This document shows, piece by piece, positions 61,374-64,000 of a stretch of DNA of 64,000 nt. The notes beneath the pieces were generated by a model, which worked only from the letters and a program-made list of their open reading frames with translations, searched no databases and was not told where the DNA came from. The stretch is taken from contig NC_033622.1 of assembly GCF_001540865.1 (NCBI RefSeq), positions 12,158,797 through 12,222,796 of the forward strand. The letters are read 5' to 3'. A program made the position numbers and the translations under genes. How positions within the stretch are numbered: position 1 is the stretch's first letter; every line of letters starts with the position of its first letter. The DNA is from Ananas comosus. Its lineage: Eukaryota; Streptophyta; Magnoliopsida; Poales; Bromeliaceae.

Positions 61374-63479
61374 TGAAGTAATTGGGTTAGAACCAAATGC
61401 AATCATACAATGGCTCTTGCTCTGAATTATGGTTCTTAGGCTCTTCTGTGGTATGTAAAATGAATAATTTGCAGCAGAAGCAGAGCATGTATGTACTTGA
61501 ATTACTAAGTTGTAAACTTTGAGAGATGGGAGTTTATTTGCTTTCCAGAAACCATAATGGAACTTATTGAATCTCTACAAAAACAGGAAATAAAACTGCA
61601 CAGTGACAATAAAAAGTCTTATTTGAGACCGCCGATCTAGGAAATTAATTCAATTCGTTGAAACTGTATGGAGATCTCCCTAAAATTATAGGCTAATCAG
61701 AAGTGACCTCCTCAATTATAATTTTTTTGATTGAATGATTTCAGTCAGATGAATTAAAAATTTTACTAAATCAACTAATAGTTTGAATTACTTTGTAGCG
61801 AAAAGTAATATCCGGATACACCAGATGCCTATGAACAGCCTATGCAAAACAAACTAGGATTTGTATCAGTACTATACAAAATGGTATACTAATTAATGAA
61901 GTTCTTTCTTTGGAACTACAAGGGTTTTGTCCTCCTACGGTATCCAACGGGCACAAATAAGTTGACTTCAACAAAACAGACATCTAATTTACATATCTAA
62001 TACAGTTGGCTACAAATTTAATAATTGATATTCAAAATTTAAAATTTAAAATTTAATTATTTTATAATTTAAACTAAATTTATTTCTGAAAAAACAAATG
62101 AACTGAGACGAATAGCATCGAATCTTTCTCTAGAAAATACAAAAACAAAAAAGACACCTAATTTGAACCGGTCAAAGCGCCTCCGCAGAGTCAATAGAGA
62201 CGGGTCAACCCCAGCTTCAAGGCTCTTTAACATTGATTTTGGTTTAGCTGGCTCCGCCTCTCTTGAAACAAAAAAAATCTTTATTATATATATAAAAAAT
62301 AAATAATAATAAAATATAATTATTATAATTATTATCTATAAAAGTATATTAATAAAATTTTTCTTCCTGAATAAGTGTCGGAGTGTTTGAGTGTAATGCT
62401 CATATAGTTGCATAATATAGTCTTTTGATGGGATGGTGAGATTAGTTTATCTGTTTATTGAGCTTTTTTTTTTTTTTAAGGAATAAGTAGTATATTATCT
62501 GCTTTTTCAATGGGAGAATGAACTTAACTATATGGGTGAGGGCAAATAGGTCTCAGAGAGGTGGCGTGAAAAAAAAAAAAAACCTATGTTACAGATAATT
62601 AGCAGAGTGACCCTTAGTAGGGTTGACCGAAAAGGATTCCACATTGGTTATGTAGCTGTTTAATGTTAAGGATTTATAGAAAATGATCAGACTTAATTAT
62701 TGGTATATTAGCTGTTTATTGAGCCGTATTAATTATGCTGGAGTTTATTACTTTTACAAATATATTATTTACCACTAGAAAATGCAACATTTCGCGTAAA
62801 TCATAGCTGAAAATTAGATTCCCAAAAAGGCTCTATAAAAAAAAAAAAGCAAAAAAAACATTACTTAAAATTGTAACTTTTTGTGGTCACAAGCTCGTTT
62901 GTAATTTTTTCGCTTCTACATGATTGAGAACTAAACAATGTTTATTTGCAGATAGAGATTGCTACTTTTTAGATAAAAATTGTTCCGAGTGACAAATTGG
63001 CATATAAGTCAAAAATATTGATTTAAGAGGAGTTCTCACAGGTACATGTTAATCGGATATATTGTCATAATTCGTATTAATAATGCAAAAATAATATCTC
63101 TACATCTATAATACATGTAATTATACTCTTCTAATCTAGATTATAATTGAAAAAAATAAATTAATTTTTAGTGTTAAAAAATGTAAAATTAGAAAAAAAG
63201 AAAGGCTTTTGCTTAAATCCAATTATTTTGGGCTTGTGCATACATCGGGCTGCCTTGTTTATCTTTGTGTGCAAATTCGGTCGCTTTTGTTCAGAAACTG
63301 ACCTAAGTATATTGATTTTTTCTCTTTTCTTTCTCTTCTCCATCTTCGTTCTTTTTTTTTTCTCACGGAAAAAAAACGTAGGCCAGCGGAGCAATTTTTT
63401 TTCTCTTTATTTTTTTTCTTTTCTTCCTCATGCTGGAACGTACCTTTTTTTTTCGTTTTTCTTCTTCTTCTTCTTTCTC
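61374..63479. other. 3' flank of the P450 gene and spacer
   Basis: The first about 200 bases are the likely 3' untranslated region. The rest is AT-rich. A worn LINE/SINE tail (AATAAGTAGTATATTATCTG) occurs near 62480. No gene supported. Confidence 0.5.
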
Positions 63480-63840
63480 CTGTAAGGCAACGGGGGTGGC
63501 CACAGGGCGACTTTCCGGCCTCGCAAGTGGCGGTCACTCCGCGGCGTTCTGCAGGGAGAGGTCGCATGGCGACGCGAGTCGCGCGCGGAGAGGTTGGGGT
63601 TGCGGGCGCGGGAGGGAGCGCGAGTGGAGCAGCCGAGGTGTCGCAGCGGGGACGTGCGTCCGAGTGAGGCGGGGGTCTACTGCGCGGCGGTGAGGCTCCG
63701 CTGAGCGTCGTGGTCGTCGCGTCGCATCTGCTGAGGCTGCTTCTTTTCTTTGTATGGTGTAATGATGGTTACGCGGGCGGTGACGCACGGTGCGAGCGGC
63801 GGGCGGCGCGGGGGCCCCACTTTGCCCAGGGGGCTCGCTT
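63480..63840. other. CpG-rich island, no gene assigned
   Basis: GC content rises sharply and CG dinucleotides are frequent, unlike the surrounding AT-rich DNA. The overlapping open frames on both strands are Arg-rich products of the composition. It may be the start of a gene whose other exons lie beyond the window, or a captured gene fragment. Confidence 0.4.
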
Positions 63841-64000
63841 CTTCTTCCTATACGTTAGCTATATGGTAGACTTAACGTGAACGGCCGTCAGGGCTCCAAA
63901 TGTCCATAGTGAGTATCTTTTTAACAAGTTGCTCGTGAGTATTACCCACGATTCATACTAGCGTGCACACTTTCCATGTGAAAGAGTTGTACCATTTCAC

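Noticed and set aside
63430..63788. Arg-rich frames of 84-104 residues near the right edge
   Set aside because: Composition alone explains them. Frames on opposite strands are equally long and none matches a family I know.

Overview
This is nuclear DNA of a flowering plant. The genes have several GT-AG introns, AT-rich intergenic DNA and many small transposable elements. First exons are very GC-rich (the rhomboid, RING, MORN and F-box genes), which points to a grass-type or related commelinid monocot. A bromeliad such as pineapple is possible, but that is a guess from the style of the repeats. Single Ns at 10286, 25469, 39171, 49258 and 56264 look like assembly joins.

Layout. 1965-5632 (-): chloroplast rhomboid protease gene (RBL10 type, 9 exons) with a hairpin MITE in its upstream region. 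5.8-15.4 kb: repeats, including L1-type LINE 3' ends with target-site duplications, tRNA-derived SINEs, a large MITE family and a CACTA terminus. 15500-15806 (+): remnant of an AP2/ERF transcription factor gene that has lost half its DNA-binding domain. 16737-17399 (-): single-exon RING-H2 E3 ligase with a hydrophobic tail. 22996-25408 (+): MORN-repeat membrane protein with about 34 Asn-Pro dipeptides encoded by a CCCCAA hexamer array. 31193-34162 and 44334-47316 (both -): two tandem secreted alpha carbonic anhydrase genes, each in a diverged segmental duplication block, separated by nested transposons and a 1.46 kb palindrome. 52657-56239 (-): F-box/LRR protein of the FBW2/SKIP1 type with a 2.75 kb intron. 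58650-61373 (+): complete nine-exon cytochrome P450 of the CYP85 clan. 63.48-63.84 kb: a CpG-rich island without a gene I can support.

The genes are independent transcription units (chloroplast membrane proteolysis, ubiquitination, CO2/bicarbonate conversion, terpenoid or hormone oxidation). I see no cluster or pathway joining them and no clearly new biological system. The most notable points are the split ERF remnant, the carbonic anhydrase duplication with CAA-repeat leaders, the G-rich hexamer array inside an exon, the candidate tail-anchored RING protein, nested transposons with readable target-site duplications, and two places where inverted or direct duplication abuts an N and may be assembly artefact. 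Exon models were assembled by eye from reading frames, splice sites and family knowledge. Intron phases and total lengths are consistent in every model.
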